64,000 nucleotides of DNA from Viridibacterium curvum (GTDB lineage Bacteria; Pseudomonadota; Gammaproteobacteria; Burkholderiales; Rhodocyclaceae), in the NCBI RefSeq assembly GCF_039544165.1, contig NZ_BAABLD010000008.1, positions 124,001-188,000 of the forward strand, written 5' to 3'. Position 1 is the stretch's first letter. Each line of letters opens with the position of its first letter. Shown in pieces: positions 7,133 through 16,085 of this stretch. The translations under genes were made by a program, and so were the position numbers. The notes under the pieces are model-generated. The model was not told where the DNA came from. It ran no database searches and was given only the letters and a program-made list of their open reading frames with translations.

Positions 7133-9766
7133 ATGTCGATACAGAAAACGCCCGTCCTGCATCTGGTCACGGTGCTCTGGGGTGAAGACTATGCGGATCT
7201 CTTTTGCCGACTGACGCTGCGCTCCCTGCTGGCACCAGGAAACCTGCCCGCGATGGCAGGCAAAGTGGACCTGCATTACTTCATCTATACGACCGTCGAA
7301 GACGGCGCACGCATCAAGCAGAGTACGGAATGGAGCCGGTTGCAAACGCTGGCGACCCTGCACCTTGAATCGCTCCCACCACCCTCCAGTCAGACGCCAA
7401 GTCAGGCACAGAACTTTGATCGCGTCTCGACGATGCATCTTCTGGCCAGCAACGCCGCTGCTCACGTCGGAGCGCACATCAGCTTTCTCGTGCCGGACTG
7501 CCTGTATTCCGACGGTTCGATTGGCGGCCTTCTGCCTTACATCCTGAACCCGGAAGTGCCGGCCGTGATGACACTGGGGCTGCGCACAAATCGCGAAGGC
7601 ACCCTGCGCTGCCTTGCAGACTCCCTGGAAGCGCCGGATCCGGTCTTGCAGGTCAGCCCCAGAGCGTGTGTAGCGCTGGCACTGGAAAATCTGCACGAAG
7701 TTGAACGGGCCATGATCTGGGGGGAGAACGAGCATTCAACCCACCTGTCGCACACCTATTTCCGACTCGACCACGATGGCCTCCTGGCTTACTGCTGGCA
7801 CCTGCATCCGATTCTGGTCAAACCTGGCCGCTCCGATCTGGCGACCAGCGTGGGCACGATTGATGGCGGAAAATATCTGGCTGCTGTGGTCAGCAATCGC
7901 GACAAGATTGTCGTGATCACGGACACTGATCAGTTCTTCTCTCTCGAGGTCTCTCCGGCCGCGCATCGCGTCGGTCAGCACATCCAGGGGCCGATGAACC
8001 TGCGCTCGCTCGCAAAATGGGCCCGCTATCAGGGACATGGCGTATATCGTCAGTTTTTCGAGACACCCATCTGGGTCCACACGACAACGTCTGACACCGA
8101 ACAGCGACAGAAACAGTATGTGCAGGAGCTCGTGACATCGGCAGTCATTCGCCCGACTTTGTCAGTGAGCAAACAAGCCGGCCTCTTCATGCGCATCGCA
8201 GCCGTCGTTGCTTTCCTGCGCAAGAAGCTCGCGTCACCCCCGCGCCGCGCAATCGCCCGGGTACGTGCCGCCGTCAAGCGACGCAGCGTCGCGGCGGCCA
8301 GACGCGCTGCTGTCGGCCTGCTCCGTCGCTCGCCAGCGGTGCGCAGGGTAGCCGTGAAAGCCGGGCAGATGGCGCTCGCCCTTGGCGATGGGGATGTCTC
8401 ACGTACCTTGTTGCGTCGTCAGGAAATACTGGCAATCGACCTCTTGAGACACGGCCAGACCGGTGATGCCGAGGCCTGGCTCCGTCCACTGCTCACCAAA
8501 CCGGACACATCCTTGCCCGAGCTGGCGCACGAGCTGTTTCATGCTGCGAAGAGCAAACTCGACGGCGGAGACCTGGGCGCCGCACAGAAGCTCTTCAGCC
8601 TGTCCCTCGAAGCGCGGGATACGCCAGACAGCGCATTCTATCTGGCACTCGTCACGACCCTGGCCAAGCTGAAAGCAGAAGCGGCGGAACGCGCCCAGAC
8701 GTTCCTCAACGAGCATGAGTCCGCTGAACGATTCGTGTTCTCGGCCGTTGTCTGGGGCAACGACTACATCGACAACTTCATGCAGTACACCGTGCGCACG
8801 CTGTTTGCGCCGGGAAATCTGCCAGCACTGTCAGATGCCCGCTCCTACTTCTCGATCGTTACCACGCCATCGGGCGCAGACCGCATCCGGCAATCAAGTG
8901 GCTTCTCGCTGCTGAGCCGCTACACGACCGTGGTGTTCTTCTGCTTCCCGGAAGAATTGACCCAGCCCTTCCACTCATCAAAACCGAATGCGGACTTCTA
9001 CCGCCTCTATGGCGCGCTGGATCACACATCCATTCACTTTGCCCGCGCCTTGAAGGCTGGCATCTTTTTCATCGTCGTGGATGGGCTTCTGTCGAACAAT
9101 TCCATATCGAACCTTCGGCGCTATCTGCGCGAGGGTTATGACATCTGTGCCAATGCAAGCATCGTCTCGAACAGGGAAGACCTGCTGCCCGAACTCGCGA
9201 GACGTTATCAGAATCACGAAGCCATCGACATCTCGGCGCGCGATCTCGCAAACATCGGTCTCATTCACCGGCACAACTACATTACCCAGCGCCTCGTCGT
9301 ATCTGACAATTACGACTTCGACAAATATCCGCGCGAACTGTACTTCCCGACCGCAGATGGGCTCATCGTGCATGCGCTGTACCAGCATCCGCTGGTTATC
9401 TCGGCGCGGGCAATCTGCGAGGACATTGATTTCGACTACTACGTCGTCGATGCAAACCTGATGGGCAAGATTCTCGACCGCCCGGACAAATTCTCGCGAC
9501 TCAAGGTCGTAACCGACTCCAACGATGTCTACGTCGCCAACTACGCGCCGGCTGGACGAAAGTTCGATAGCACGGGCAAACCCCTTGATGTCAATGCCTT
9601 CACTGACGTGCATCTGCACTCCCTGCCGGTCCATCACTACATCTGGGAGCATCAGCAGCTGATTCATTGCGACACCATGCTCAGAACCCATGTTGACCCG
9701 GCAGAGGTTGCACGGACATTCCTGACCTCCCTGCGCAAGAAAATGAAACGAACGGGGCGTATATGA
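7133..9766 (+). CDS. Large protein with two duplicated glycosyltransferase-like domains around a basic TPR-like linker
   Basis: The 877-residue product starts at ATG 7133, since an upstream in-frame start at 6893 lies inside the E1 beta gene. Residues about 8-350 and 533-870 are clear repeats of each other: VLWGEDY...LAPGNLPA matches VVWGNDY...FAPGNLPA, LHPILV matches QHPLVI, and VITDTDQF matches VVTDSNDV. The middle (about 355-530) starts very basic (many Arg and Lys) and then has helical repeats with a GDLGAAQKLFSLSLEA segment resembling a TPR. I do not recognise a named family. The compact alpha/beta look and the context suggest a bimodular glycosyltransferase. No signal peptide or membrane helix is seen. 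Confidence 0.7.
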   Translation: MSIQKTPVLHLVTVLWGEDYADLFCRLTLRSLLAPGNLPAMAGKVDLHYFIYTTVEDGARIKQSTEWSRLQTLATLHLESLPPPSSQTPSQAQNFDRVSTMHLLASNAAAHVGAHISFLVPDCLYSDGSIGGLLPYILNPEVPAVMTLGLRTNREGTLRCLADSLEAPDPVLQVSPRACVALALENLHEVERAMIWGENEHSTHLSHTYFRLDHDGLLAYCWHLHPILVKPGRSDLATSVGTIDGGKYLAAVVSNRDKIVVITDTDQFFSLEVSPAAHRVGQHIQGPMNLRSLAKWARYQGHGVYRQFFETPIWVHTTTSDTEQRQKQYVQELVTSAVIRPTLSVSKQAGLFMRIAAVVAFLRKKLASPPRRAIARVRAAVKRRSVAAARRAAVGLLRRSPAVRRVAVKAGQMALALGDGDVSRTLLRRQEILAIDLLRHGQTGDAEAWLRPLLTKPDTSLPELAHELFHAAKSKLDGGDLGAAQKLFSLSLEARDTPDSAFYLALVTTLAKLKAEAAERAQTFLNEHESAERFVFSAVVWGNDYIDNFMQYTVRTLFAPGNLPALSDARSYFSIVTTPSGADRIRQSSGFSLLSRYTTVVFFCFPEELTQPFHSSKPNADFYRLYGALDHTSIHFARALKAGIFFIVVDGLLSNNSISNLRRYLREGYDICANASIVSNREDLLPELARRYQNHEAIDISARDLANIGLIHRHNYITQRLVVSDNYDFDKYPRELYFPTADGLIVHALYQHPLVISARAICEDIDFDYYVVDANLMGKILDRPDKFSRLKVVTDSNDVYVANYAPAGRKFDSTGKPLDVNAFTDVHLHSLPVHHYIWEHQQLIHCDTMLRTHVDPAEVARTFLTSLRKKMKRTGRI

Positions 9767-10959
9767 CCGATATACACTGCCCCGCCTGTGGCGACAGCCG
9801 GCTGCTTCCACTGGTGGATTTTGGCGAGCTGCCCTCTACGGGCGTATTCCTGCCCAGCCCTTCTGACGGCTATCCCCAGCGCAGACTGGCGTTCCAGTAC
9901 TGCGCACAATGCGGATGTGTCGTACAGGTGAGATCGGAAACCCATGGTGCGGATTACACGGAAGTGGCGCGCGGCACCCGCCGCCAGTTTCCTGCCTATG
10001 CCGACGCCATCGTTACTGAGCTGCTTACGCAGTGCCCTGCCAGCACGGATTTGCTGATCGAGATCGGCAGCAATGACGGCACCTTCCTGACGCACCTGCG
10101 GCAAGCTGGCATTACCAATCTGCTTGGCGTAGAACCCTCGCGCCCGCTTGCCGAGCAAAGTCGCGCCAACGGCCACCGCGTTGAGAACGTCCCGCTGGAC
10201 GAAGCCGCTGCGGCGCAGATCCAGGCCAGATACGGTCACGCAACCGCCGTCGTCTGTCGGCATACCCTGGAGCATGTGCCGGACCCTGCGGGTTTCCTCA
10301 AGGCAATCCGCAGCCTGCTGGGCAGCGATGGCCTGCTCTTCATCGAAGTGCCAAGTGTTGCCCCCATCCTTGATGAGCGTCTGCAGGGATACGAGCTCTG
10401 GGATGAGCACCTGAGCTACTTCTCTGAACGGAATCTGGCTTGCCTCCTGCAAAGATCCGGGTTCGAGATCCGCAGCATGCAGTCCCGCGAGCATTGCGGC
10501 TCCGACAATATCCTCTGCTGGGCAGCGCCTGTATCCGTCAATGCGGCAACTCACAGTGCAGCAGATGGCGCGCTGGTGAGTGCCTGTGCATCGTTCGCGG
10601 ATCGCTGGCACGCCTTCAGCAAGGCGTTGCAGCAGAAGCTTGGCCAGCACCCCCAACCGGTCTTTGCGATGGGCGCCTCGCACCCGCAGACCAATTTTCT
10701 GCATTTCACCGGTCTGATGCCCATGGTGAGCGGACTGCTCGACGATGATCCGTTCAAGCTCGGTAAATGGGTACCCGCTGGAAGGGCTGCAGGCTCGGGG
10801 CGTCCGGTCATTGCTGCGAAAGAAGTGCTCGGTGCTGCACGCGGCGGTACGGTTCTCCTCACCGGCTTCGGCTACCCGAACTGGATGCGGTCTGTCATGC
10901 AGTCTCTGGAAGGGTCCGGAATATGCGCTTTGGCTTGCGATACTTCAGATCGCTCCTGA
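9763..10959 (+). CDS. Sugar C-methyltransferase-like protein with N-terminal zinc motif
   Basis: The protein has 398 residues. An N-terminal putative zinc-binding module has CPAC near residues 5-8 and CAQCG near residue 47. A class I SAM domain carries LIEIGSNDGTFL and GVEPS, and a C-terminal Rossmann-like domain has FAMGASHPQTN and VLLTGFGYPNW. This three-part layout is that of NDP-4-keto-deoxysugar C-methyltransferases such as TylC3 or NovU. The enzyme may add a methyl branch to a keto sugar. The gene overlaps its upstream neighbour by ATGA and the next gene by 37 bases. Confidence 0.82.
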   Translation: MTDIHCPACGDSRLLPLVDFGELPSTGVFLPSPSDGYPQRRLAFQYCAQCGCVVQVRSETHGADYTEVARGTRRQFPAYADAIVTELLTQCPASTDLLIEIGSNDGTFLTHLRQAGITNLLGVEPSRPLAEQSRANGHRVENVPLDEAAAAQIQARYGHATAVVCRHTLEHVPDPAGFLKAIRSLLGSDGLLFIEVPSVAPILDERLQGYELWDEHLSYFSERNLACLLQRSGFEIRSMQSREHCGSDNILCWAAPVSVNAATHSAADGALVSACASFADRWHAFSKALQQKLGQHPQPVFAMGASHPQTNFLHFTGLMPMVSGLLDDDPFKLGKWVPAGRAAGSGRPVIAAKEVLGAARGGTVLLTGFGYPNWMRSVMQSLEGSGICALACDTSDRS

Positions 10960-12479
10960 CGCGCGACAGCTACGCGCAGGTGCTGGACCGCGGTCTGGTT
11001 GCACTGGCCGCAGGAAAGTACAGAGCGGCGGATCGCACGCTCAAGCGTGCGCACCGCATGAAATCGGGCGAGACGCAAGCATTTGCCAATCGCCTGCTCG
11101 CATTGCTTGGCAAAGGCGACATGAAGGCCGCCGGTCGCGTCGCGGATGCCTTGCTCGGCGCTCCGATGCCGGAGAAGAACAGCAATCTCATCGCAGCGCA
11201 GGCACTGGAGCAGCTGGGGCGCTTCTCGGACGCAGCTGATTGCGTGGCGCGGGCTTATGCAGCCGACACCGTTGAAACCTCGCTGCTGGAACTGGTGGGT
11301 CGGCTGTACTGGAAAGGTGGCGCCCCTGACCGTGCAAGAGCTGCCTGGGCAGAATGGCAGGTCCGGGAAAATGCACTGGCGGCAAAGCATGCGGCCAACG
11401 ACACACGCTATCTGGGCCTTCCATGGGTGGGATGGATCGGCAACATGTGCCATCTTGACGTGTACCAGAAGGCGCGCATGCTCGGGCTGATGCCTGAGCA
11501 TCACGCCATCATCCTTGCGCCCGAAAACCGCATCGCCAACGCCTGCCTGCTCGACTACTGGAAAGAGTATTTCGAAGTACGGGTGGAGAGCCCGCAGACG
11601 CCTGGCTCCGAAACACCCTTCCGCTGGTTTGCGCCCATCCACACCCTGCAGCTCAAGGAACGCTGCATGTACCTCTACGACTTGCAGGCGCAGGTCGAAC
11701 ACATATGGGAGTCGCAAAGCCGCCCGCCCTTGTTGCGCCTCAAGGATGCGCACCATGAGCAGGGCAAACTTGCCCTCAGCCGCCTCGGCATTCCGCATGG
11801 CAGCTGGTATGTCTGCCTGCACGTGCGCGAGCAGGGTTTCTGGCAGGAAGGCGGCAGCCGCTTCCACCTGCCGCGCTGTGCCGACATCCGCAAGTATGCA
11901 GAGGCCATTCGCGCCATCGTTGCCGCCGGAGGCTGGGTGATACGCATGGGTGATCCGTCAATGAGCCGCCTGCCAGCCATGCAAGGCGTTGTGGATTATG
12001 CGCATTCCGCCGAACGCTCGGACTGGATGGACGTCTACCTGGCTGCGAGCTGCAGATTCATGCTGGCCGGCAACTCCGGCCTGGTCTGGCTGGCCAAGCT
12101 GTTCGGCCGCCCGGTGGTCGGGGCCGACTGGTTGCCGATGGGGCCGCTACCGCCAACCAGCAAGGATATCGTGGTGCCCAAGCGCCTCTATTCACGTTCA
12201 GAGCGCCGCTTCCTGAACTTCAGGGAGATGATTCATGGCGATCTGGCCTACGAGTGGTCAGGCACCCTGTATGAGCGACTGAAGCTTGCCGTGCATGATG
12301 CCAACCCCAGCGTCCTGACTGCAGCTGTCAAACAGATGCTGGCAGAAACCGGCGCGATGGAAGGTGTTGGCGACCAGTCTTCCCCTTCGCTGCGCGACCT
12401 CGCATTGCGCAGCGGCTTTGCCGCCAACTGTCGGCTCGCCACGGGCTTCATGCAGCAACACCCGGAATTCATGCAGTAA
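10923..12479 (+). CDS. TIGR04372-type putative glycosyltransferase with N-terminal repeat region
   Basis: The product has 518 residues from ATG 10923, which has GGAAGG upstream and overlaps the C-methyltransferase gene by 37 bases. An earlier ATG at 10767 would give a 52-residue extension in another gene's frame. Residues 1-150 look like helical TPR-type repeats. The catalytic-looking part carries YVCLHVREQGFW, GGWVIRMGDPSM and a region ending AGNSGLVWL, signatures I associate with TIGR04372 putative glycosyltransferases. A homologue lies at 16086-17336 on the other strand. Sugar donor and acceptor are unknown. Confidence 0.75.
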   Translation: MRFGLRYFRSLLTRDSYAQVLDRGLVALAAGKYRAADRTLKRAHRMKSGETQAFANRLLALLGKGDMKAAGRVADALLGAPMPEKNSNLIAAQALEQLGRFSDAADCVARAYAADTVETSLLELVGRLYWKGGAPDRARAAWAEWQVRENALAAKHAANDTRYLGLPWVGWIGNMCHLDVYQKARMLGLMPEHHAIILAPENRIANACLLDYWKEYFEVRVESPQTPGSETPFRWFAPIHTLQLKERCMYLYDLQAQVEHIWESQSRPPLLRLKDAHHEQGKLALSRLGIPHGSWYVCLHVREQGFWQEGGSRFHLPRCADIRKYAEAIRAIVAAGGWVIRMGDPSMSRLPAMQGVVDYAHSAERSDWMDVYLAASCRFMLAGNSGLVWLAKLFGRPVVGADWLPMGPLPPTSKDIVVPKRLYSRSERRFLNFREMIHGDLAYEWSGTLYERLKLAVHDANPSVLTAAVKQMLAETGAMEGVGDQSSPSLRDLALRSGFAANCRLATGFMQQHPEFMQ

Positions 12480-12505
12480 TCGCAGACCTCTTATTGGAGA
12501 ACCCC

Positions 12506-13252
12506 ATGCACAGCATTCTGGAAAGCGTCAAGGAAAGCCCCGGCTTCACGACTGGCCTGAGACTGTCAGACGATGACCTGGTCCTGGTGAAGAATGCCAT
12601 CTCGGAGCACCTGGCCAATCACCTCGCACGGATCGAACCCGATAAAGTCCCACTGCTGCAAACAACAGCGCTGGACATGTACCACACCATCGCCGGGCAG
12701 CTGCCCCACGACAAATTGCTGACACGCCAGTCCCGGATCCTTGCGCAGACTGCTGTGGACGCGATCCGGACGACCTCGCTGTTCAGGCAGCTCGAATCGC
12801 AACTCGGCGCTTTCGAAATCTCCGACGAAGAGAACGTGGGGCGCGAGAGCATCTCGATCCGGCTGGTTCGCCCCGGCTTCGACACTGACGTGGGCTCGTT
12901 GCACGCAGACGACTGGTTCTGGAAGCTCTACGACTTCCCTGTTCCCACGGGTAAACGCAGGGTCAAGATCTGGATTGCCATCTGTTGCGAACAAGGCAAG
13001 AGTGGCCTGATCCTGTGCCCGAACTCACACAAACGCGACTGGGACTATTCGGTCATCGAGCGTGCCGGCATGTCCAAACCCCTGCTGTCTCCAGACGAGA
13101 ACCCGGACAAGCAGATTTTTCAGAGCAAGCCCGGAGACGCAGTCGTCTTCAACTACGATCTGCTGCACGGCGGCATGGTGACACGAGGTGAAAGAACTCG
13201 TGTCAGCATGGAGTTCACCATGCTGATTCCCGAAGACGTTTATCAACACTGA
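12506..13252 (+). CDS. PhyH-like Fe(II)/2-oxoglutarate-dependent oxygenase (first of a pair)
   Basis: The protein has 248 residues. ATG 12506 is preferred because GGAG lies 6 bases upstream; an in-frame TTG at 12494 is weaker. The iron triad is visible as HAD (His133, Asp135) and His221 in LLHGG, with an arginine about ten residues later for 2-oxoglutarate binding. Such enzymes hydroxylate or oxidatively cyclise substrates in the cytoplasm. The next gene has the same fold. The polysaccharide context suggests oxidation of a sugar or of a sugar substituent, which is inference. Confidence 0.78.
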   Translation: MHSILESVKESPGFTTGLRLSDDDLVLVKNAISEHLANHLARIEPDKVPLLQTTALDMYHTIAGQLPHDKLLTRQSRILAQTAVDAIRTTSLFRQLESQLGAFEISDEENVGRESISIRLVRPGFDTDVGSLHADDWFWKLYDFPVPTGKRRVKIWIAICCEQGKSGLILCPNSHKRDWDYSVIERAGMSKPLLSPDENPDKQIFQSKPGDAVVFNYDLLHGGMVTRGERTRVSMEFTMLIPEDVYQH

Positions 13253-13256
13253 CCGA

Positions 13257-14111
13257 ATGCACCAGCCAAACATGGACCACATCGACGAACTCTCCCAGCA
13301 CTTCCTCCGCAACGGCTGGTTCGTGCTGGAACTCGAAAAAGGTGAACGTTCTTTTGTGCATGAGGTACGCGCCGCCATGCTCGCCGAACTGCAGGAGAAA
13401 TGGGTACCCGGTCTCAAGTCGCTGGATGAGTACCACCTGCATGTCGAGGACGATGCACGACACATCGAGATACAGGCCGCCCTCTCCAGCTTCTATCAGG
13501 CCTCCGAATTCGGACCGAAGCTGATCGAGGAAAATCTGTCTTTCTTCAAATCGCTGATCGGGCCGGACCTGCATGTGCAGAAGTTTCCGTACCTGCGCAT
13601 CGCACGCCCCGGCAAACCGCAAGACAACATCGGCATACATCGCGACACGCACTACGGCTCCAGTCCGTTCGAGCTGTCGGTCAGCATTCCGTTCACGGAC
13701 AACGGCGAACTCGGATCGCTGGGCGTAGTGTCGGGGACCCATCTGATGTCGGAGGCGGCATTACCGGTGACGCAGTTCAAGAGCGAAGACGTGGAGCGCG
13801 GCTCGGTCAAGCACAAGCTCGGCTTCCTCTACTCGCCCAAGCTGATGTCGGATGAGGTTCGCGCCTCCGTCACCCCTGTTCCGCTGCGGCCGGGTCAGGC
13901 ACTGGCTTTCAGCCTGTCGCTGGTACACGGCCAGGAAGTCAATCGCTCCGCCATCACGCGCTTCCAGAGCGACATCCGCGTCGTCAACTCGATGGCGCCG
14001 ATCCAGTGGGAGCGCAGTGTGCACGCGGATTACTACAAGCCCCTGTGCGCCTCCGCACTGAGCCAGCAAGCCCGGATTTATCTCGCCGCCAATCAGGCTG
14101 CTGCCGAGTGA
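13257..14111 (+). CDS. PhyH-like Fe(II)/2-oxoglutarate-dependent oxygenase (second of a pair)
   Basis: This 284-residue protein has the iron-binding triad His128-x-Asp130 (IHRDTHYG) and His224 (LVHGQEV), followed by an Arg near residue 234 for 2-oxoglutarate. It starts 4 bases after the preceding oxygenase gene, and sequence similarity between the two is low outside the core, so they probably act on different positions. PhyH-like oxygenases are known to tailor sugars, for example forming orthoesters in orthosomycin antibiotics. Here the substrate is unknown. Confidence 0.78.
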   Translation: MHQPNMDHIDELSQHFLRNGWFVLELEKGERSFVHEVRAAMLAELQEKWVPGLKSLDEYHLHVEDDARHIEIQAALSSFYQASEFGPKLIEENLSFFKSLIGPDLHVQKFPYLRIARPGKPQDNIGIHRDTHYGSSPFELSVSIPFTDNGELGSLGVVSGTHLMSEAALPVTQFKSEDVERGSVKHKLGFLYSPKLMSDEVRASVTPVPLRPGQALAFSLSLVHGQEVNRSAITRFQSDIRVVNSMAPIQWERSVHADYYKPLCASALSQQARIYLAANQAAAE

Positions 14112-14156
14112 CCTCCCCCGGAAACGAAACGTCGTAATTGAAGCGAGCCTTGCCAG

Positions 14157-15233
14157 ATGAAAATGAACGCAGCCGTCCTCGAAAAACTCAATGAACCGCT
14201 CGCCGTAGTCGCCGATATCCAGATCCCAGAACTCGCACGTGGCCAGGTGCTGGTGCGTGTCGCCTACAGCGGCGTATGCCACAGCCAGCTCATGGAGGCG
14301 CGTGGCGCACGCGGAGAAGATCGCTTCCTGCCGCATCTGCTGGGCCATGAAGGTACTGGCGTGGTGGAAGCCGTTGGCGAGGGCGTCACCAAGGTCAAGC
14401 CGGGCGACTGGGTGGTGCTGGGCTGGATCAAGGGCCTGGGGCTGGATGGGGGCGGCGCGCAGTATCTGCATGCCGGCCGCAAGATCAACGCGGGCGGCGT
14501 AACCACCTTCAACGAGCATGCGGTGGTGGCCGAGAACCGTCTCGTCCACTTGCCAGAGGGCATTCCCCTCGACGTCGGCGTGCTGTTCGGCTGCGCGTTG
14601 CCAACGGGTGCGGGCATCGTGACGAACACCATCAAACCGGTCCCTGGTAGCAGCCTCGCCGTGTTTGGTCTGGGTGGCATAGGACTGAGTGCGCTCATGG
14701 CGACACAGCTGTTTGATTGCCGCCAGGTCATCGCCATCGACATCAACCCCGACAAGCTGGCCTTGGCGAAAGACTTTGGTGCTACCGTCACCATCGACGC
14801 ACGTAATGAGAACGTCGCCGCACGGCTTCGCGAACTTACAGGCGCAGGACTGGACTACGCGGTGGAGGCCACAGGCCTTTCATCCACCATCGAACTGGCC
14901 TTTGAATCGGTGCGTCGCGGCGGCGGCCTGTGCGTCTTTGCCTCGCACCCGGCACACGGCAGCCGCATCAGCATCGACCCGTTCGAACTGATTTGCGGCA
15001 AGCGCCTGCAGGGCTCCTGGGGGGGTGAATGCAAACCCGACGAAGATATTCCGAAATTTGCCGAGCTCTATCGCCAGGGCCGTTTGCCACTGGAGCGATT
15101 GATCACCAAGCGCTACCGACTGGCCGACATCAATGAAGCACTCGACGATCTGGAAGCACAGCGCGTCGGCCGCCCGCTTCTCGAAATCTCGCCCGAATTG
15201 AACCAACGCTATCTCGCGGACCGGCAAAAATGA
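14157..15233 (+). CDS. Zinc-type medium-chain alcohol dehydrogenase
   Basis: The protein has 358 residues. The catalytic-zinc region is present (GVCHSQLME with Cys near residue 39, then GHEGTGVVEAVG), as is the NAD-binding motif GLGGIGLSALMA near residue 172. The structural-zinc Cys cluster found after the catalytic His in class III enzymes is not seen: that stretch is glycine-rich without cysteines. The protein should oxidise an alcohol or reduce an aldehyde or ketone with NAD(H). Position in the cluster suggests a sugar-derived substrate. Its TGA overlaps the next ATG. Confidence 0.82.
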   Translation: MKMNAAVLEKLNEPLAVVADIQIPELARGQVLVRVAYSGVCHSQLMEARGARGEDRFLPHLLGHEGTGVVEAVGEGVTKVKPGDWVVLGWIKGLGLDGGGAQYLHAGRKINAGGVTTFNEHAVVAENRLVHLPEGIPLDVGVLFGCALPTGAGIVTNTIKPVPGSSLAVFGLGGIGLSALMATQLFDCRQVIAIDINPDKLALAKDFGATVTIDARNENVAARLRELTGAGLDYAVEATGLSSTIELAFESVRRGGGLCVFASHPAHGSRISIDPFELICGKRLQGSWGGECKPDEDIPKFAELYRQGRLPLERLITKRYRLADINEALDDLEAQRVGRPLLEISPELNQRYLADRQK

Positions 15234-16078
15234 GATCCGCATTGCTGATCGGCGGAGACGGCCTGATCGGTCGGGCTTTGGCGCAGACGCTCCAAAAATC
15301 CGGCGTTCAGGTTGCTACGACTTCTCGCAAAGGAAGCGAGGGCAGCATTGCGCTGGACTTGAGCCAATCGATCAGGCTTGAGGGCCTGCCCGATTGCGAC
15401 ACGCTCTATCTGTGCGCTGCCATCAGCCGATTCGCTGCGTGCGAACAGGACCCGGCACTCGCCAAGCGCGTCAATGTCGACGCCAACATCGCATTGGCGG
15501 AACACTTTCTTTCACGCGGCGCCCATGTTGTGTTTCTCTCCTCCAATGCTGTCTTCAACGGTCAGCACGAAGCACCCGCCGAAGATGCACCGATGTGCCC
15601 GATCAGTCTCTACGGCAGCTTGAAGGCTGATGCAGAAGCTGCTCTGACAGACATCGCCAGGCAATACGGCGCCGGACTGTCCATCGTCCGCATGACAAAA
15701 GTATTCAGCGCACAGGTTCCACTGCTCTCTGGCTGGCTGACGAAGCTGCGCGCGAATCAGGTGATCGATGCATTTTCGGACATGACGCTCAGCCCGATCT
15801 CGCTCGCCTACGCGATCGAGGGCCTCAAGCGCTGCGGCGATCGCAAGCTGGGAGGCATCGCACATCTCTCTGGCGGGACTGAATGCAGCTACGCCGAATT
15901 CGCTACTGCGCTGGCGCGGTCCGTCGGCCGCGATACAAATCTGGTCAGTGCAACCCCGAGCCCCCAGTCTTCAGCTCCGGTACACAATCGCCTCGCCATG
16001 ACCCACACCGCGACAAGGCTGGCCATGACGCCACCCGGCCTCGACAGCACGCTGCGCGATCTGCTCCAAGCGGCCTGA
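15230..16078 (+). CDS. RmlD-like SDR (nucleotide-sugar 4-ketoreductase family)
   Basis: The product has 282 residues, and ATG 15230 overlaps the upstream TGA. The Rossmann motif GGDGLIGRAL lies at residues 7-16, a Ser-rich segment (FLSSNAVFNG) supplies the catalytic Ser/Thr, and YGSLKADAE gives YxxxK. The compact length and layout match RmlD/StrL-type dTDP-4-keto sugar reductases. It is the last gene of the plus-strand string and ends 7 bases before the convergent gene. It would finish reduction of a keto sugar, but stereochemistry cannot be predicted. Confidence 0.78.
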   Translation: MRSALLIGGDGLIGRALAQTLQKSGVQVATTSRKGSEGSIALDLSQSIRLEGLPDCDTLYLCAAISRFAACEQDPALAKRVNVDANIALAEHFLSRGAHVVFLSSNAVFNGQHEAPAEDAPMCPISLYGSLKADAEAALTDIARQYGAGLSIVRMTKVFSAQVPLLSGWLTKLRANQVIDAFSDMTLSPISLAYAIEGLKRCGDRKLGGIAHLSGGTECSYAEFATALARSVGRDTNLVSATPSPQSSAPVHNRLAMTHTATRLAMTPPGLDSTLRDLLQAA

Positions 16079-16085
16079 TGGCCAC

